Positions 6,741 through 6,811 of a stretch of DNA of 6,811 bases are shown here, in pieces (within the stretch, counting starts at the first letter, position 1; the number at the start of each line of letters is the position of its first letter). The notes under the pieces are model-generated. The model ran no database searches and was not told the origin of the DNA. It worked only from the letters and a program-made list of their open reading frames with translations. This DNA comes from Balneolaceae bacterium (GTDB lineage: Bacteria > Bacteroidota > Rhodothermia > Balneolales > Balneolaceae). The stretch is taken from NCBI GenBank assembly GCA_007118525.1, contig SKRK01000020.1, forward strand, positions 1-6,811. Direction: 5' to 3'. A program made the translations under genes and the position numbers.

Positions 6741-6811
6741 TTTATTTGATATTCGCTTGCTGTTACAAAATCCAACAGCTCTTTATGATCTGAATGTTTC
6801 ATATCGTCAAC
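6734..6811 (-). CDS. Carboxy-terminal end of upstream gene, probably the Mla ABC ATPase
   Basis: On the minus strand the frame entering at the window edge is open for 25 codons and ends in TAG 9 bases before mlaD. The visible peptide begins VDDMKHSDHKELLDF and ends EYQIKG. None of the ATPase motifs (Walker A, signature, Walker B) fall in the window. Two things suggest MlaF: in Bacteroidota mlaD usually follows mlaE and mlaF, and a Met-Lys-His-Ser-Asp-His segment leading to an Asp-Phe resembles the last helix of such ATPases (roughly, a few residues after the H-loop region, 'NS(D/E)...(K/R)xF'). That a gene ends here is fairly sure. The MlaF identity is inference. Confidence 0.6.
   Translation of the reverse strand, partial: VDDMKHSDHKELLDFVTASEYQIKG

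Noticed and set aside
6432..6749. Plus-strand open frame of about 105 codons opposite the mlaD start
   Set aside because: It is antisense to the conserved MCE domain and membrane helix of mlaD and crosses the operon junction. Its hydrophobic parts mirror the mlaD helix.
6756..6776. Inverted repeat GCTGTT ... AACAGC near the right edge
   Set aside because: It falls in the coding end of the upstream gene, is only 6 bp per arm, and has no T run. It is most likely chance.

Overview
The window reads as an ordinary chromosomal stretch of a Gram-negative bacterium of the Bacteroidota/Balneolota group (a Balneolales-like relative is my best guess, from protein style only). The supporting signs are an LptD of the Bacteroidota type, with a Cys-Trp plus Pro-Phe-Gly carboxy end. 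There is also an MCE protein with the Gly-Asp-Gly-Thr-Leu-Gly tail seen in this group, a promoter resembling the Bacteroidota TTG / TAnnTTTG pattern, and mostly weak Shine-Dalgarno sequences. I see no mobile element, CRISPR array, tRNA or rRNA.

Layout: (1) bases 1-1839, plus strand, hold the carboxy-terminal 612 residues of the LPS-assembly barrel LptD, whose start lies outside the window. (2) Bases 1840-2080 are a convergent spacer with small hairpins and a sequence resembling an intergenic repeat. (3) Bases 2081-3806, minus strand, hold a two-gene riboflavin unit, ribD then ribE, separated by 4 bases. (4) Bases 3807-3892 hold a strong intrinsic terminator for the gene upstream of ribD, only 25 bases before the ribD start. 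(5) Bases 3893-5665, minus strand, encode a membrane-anchored PpiD/SurA-type periplasmic folding factor. (6) Bases 5666-5791 are an AT-rich spacer with a likely ppiD promoter and ribosome binding site. (7) Bases 5792-6811, minus strand, hold mlaD (MCE lipid-transport subunit), preceded by the last 25 codons of a gene that is probably the partner ABC ATPase mlaF.

How the genes fit together: three of the units serve the outer membrane. LptD inserts LPS, the Mla/MCE system moves phospholipids between membranes, and PpiD helps fold exported proteins. The riboflavin genes supply two pathway enzymes (RibD: deamination and reduction; RibE: the final dismutation) and have no obvious functional link to the neighbours.

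I did not find a convincing undescribed system. The points most worth checking are the repeat-like convergent spacer, the terminator sitting just upstream of ribD, and the PpiD-like protein with no recognisable parvulin signature.
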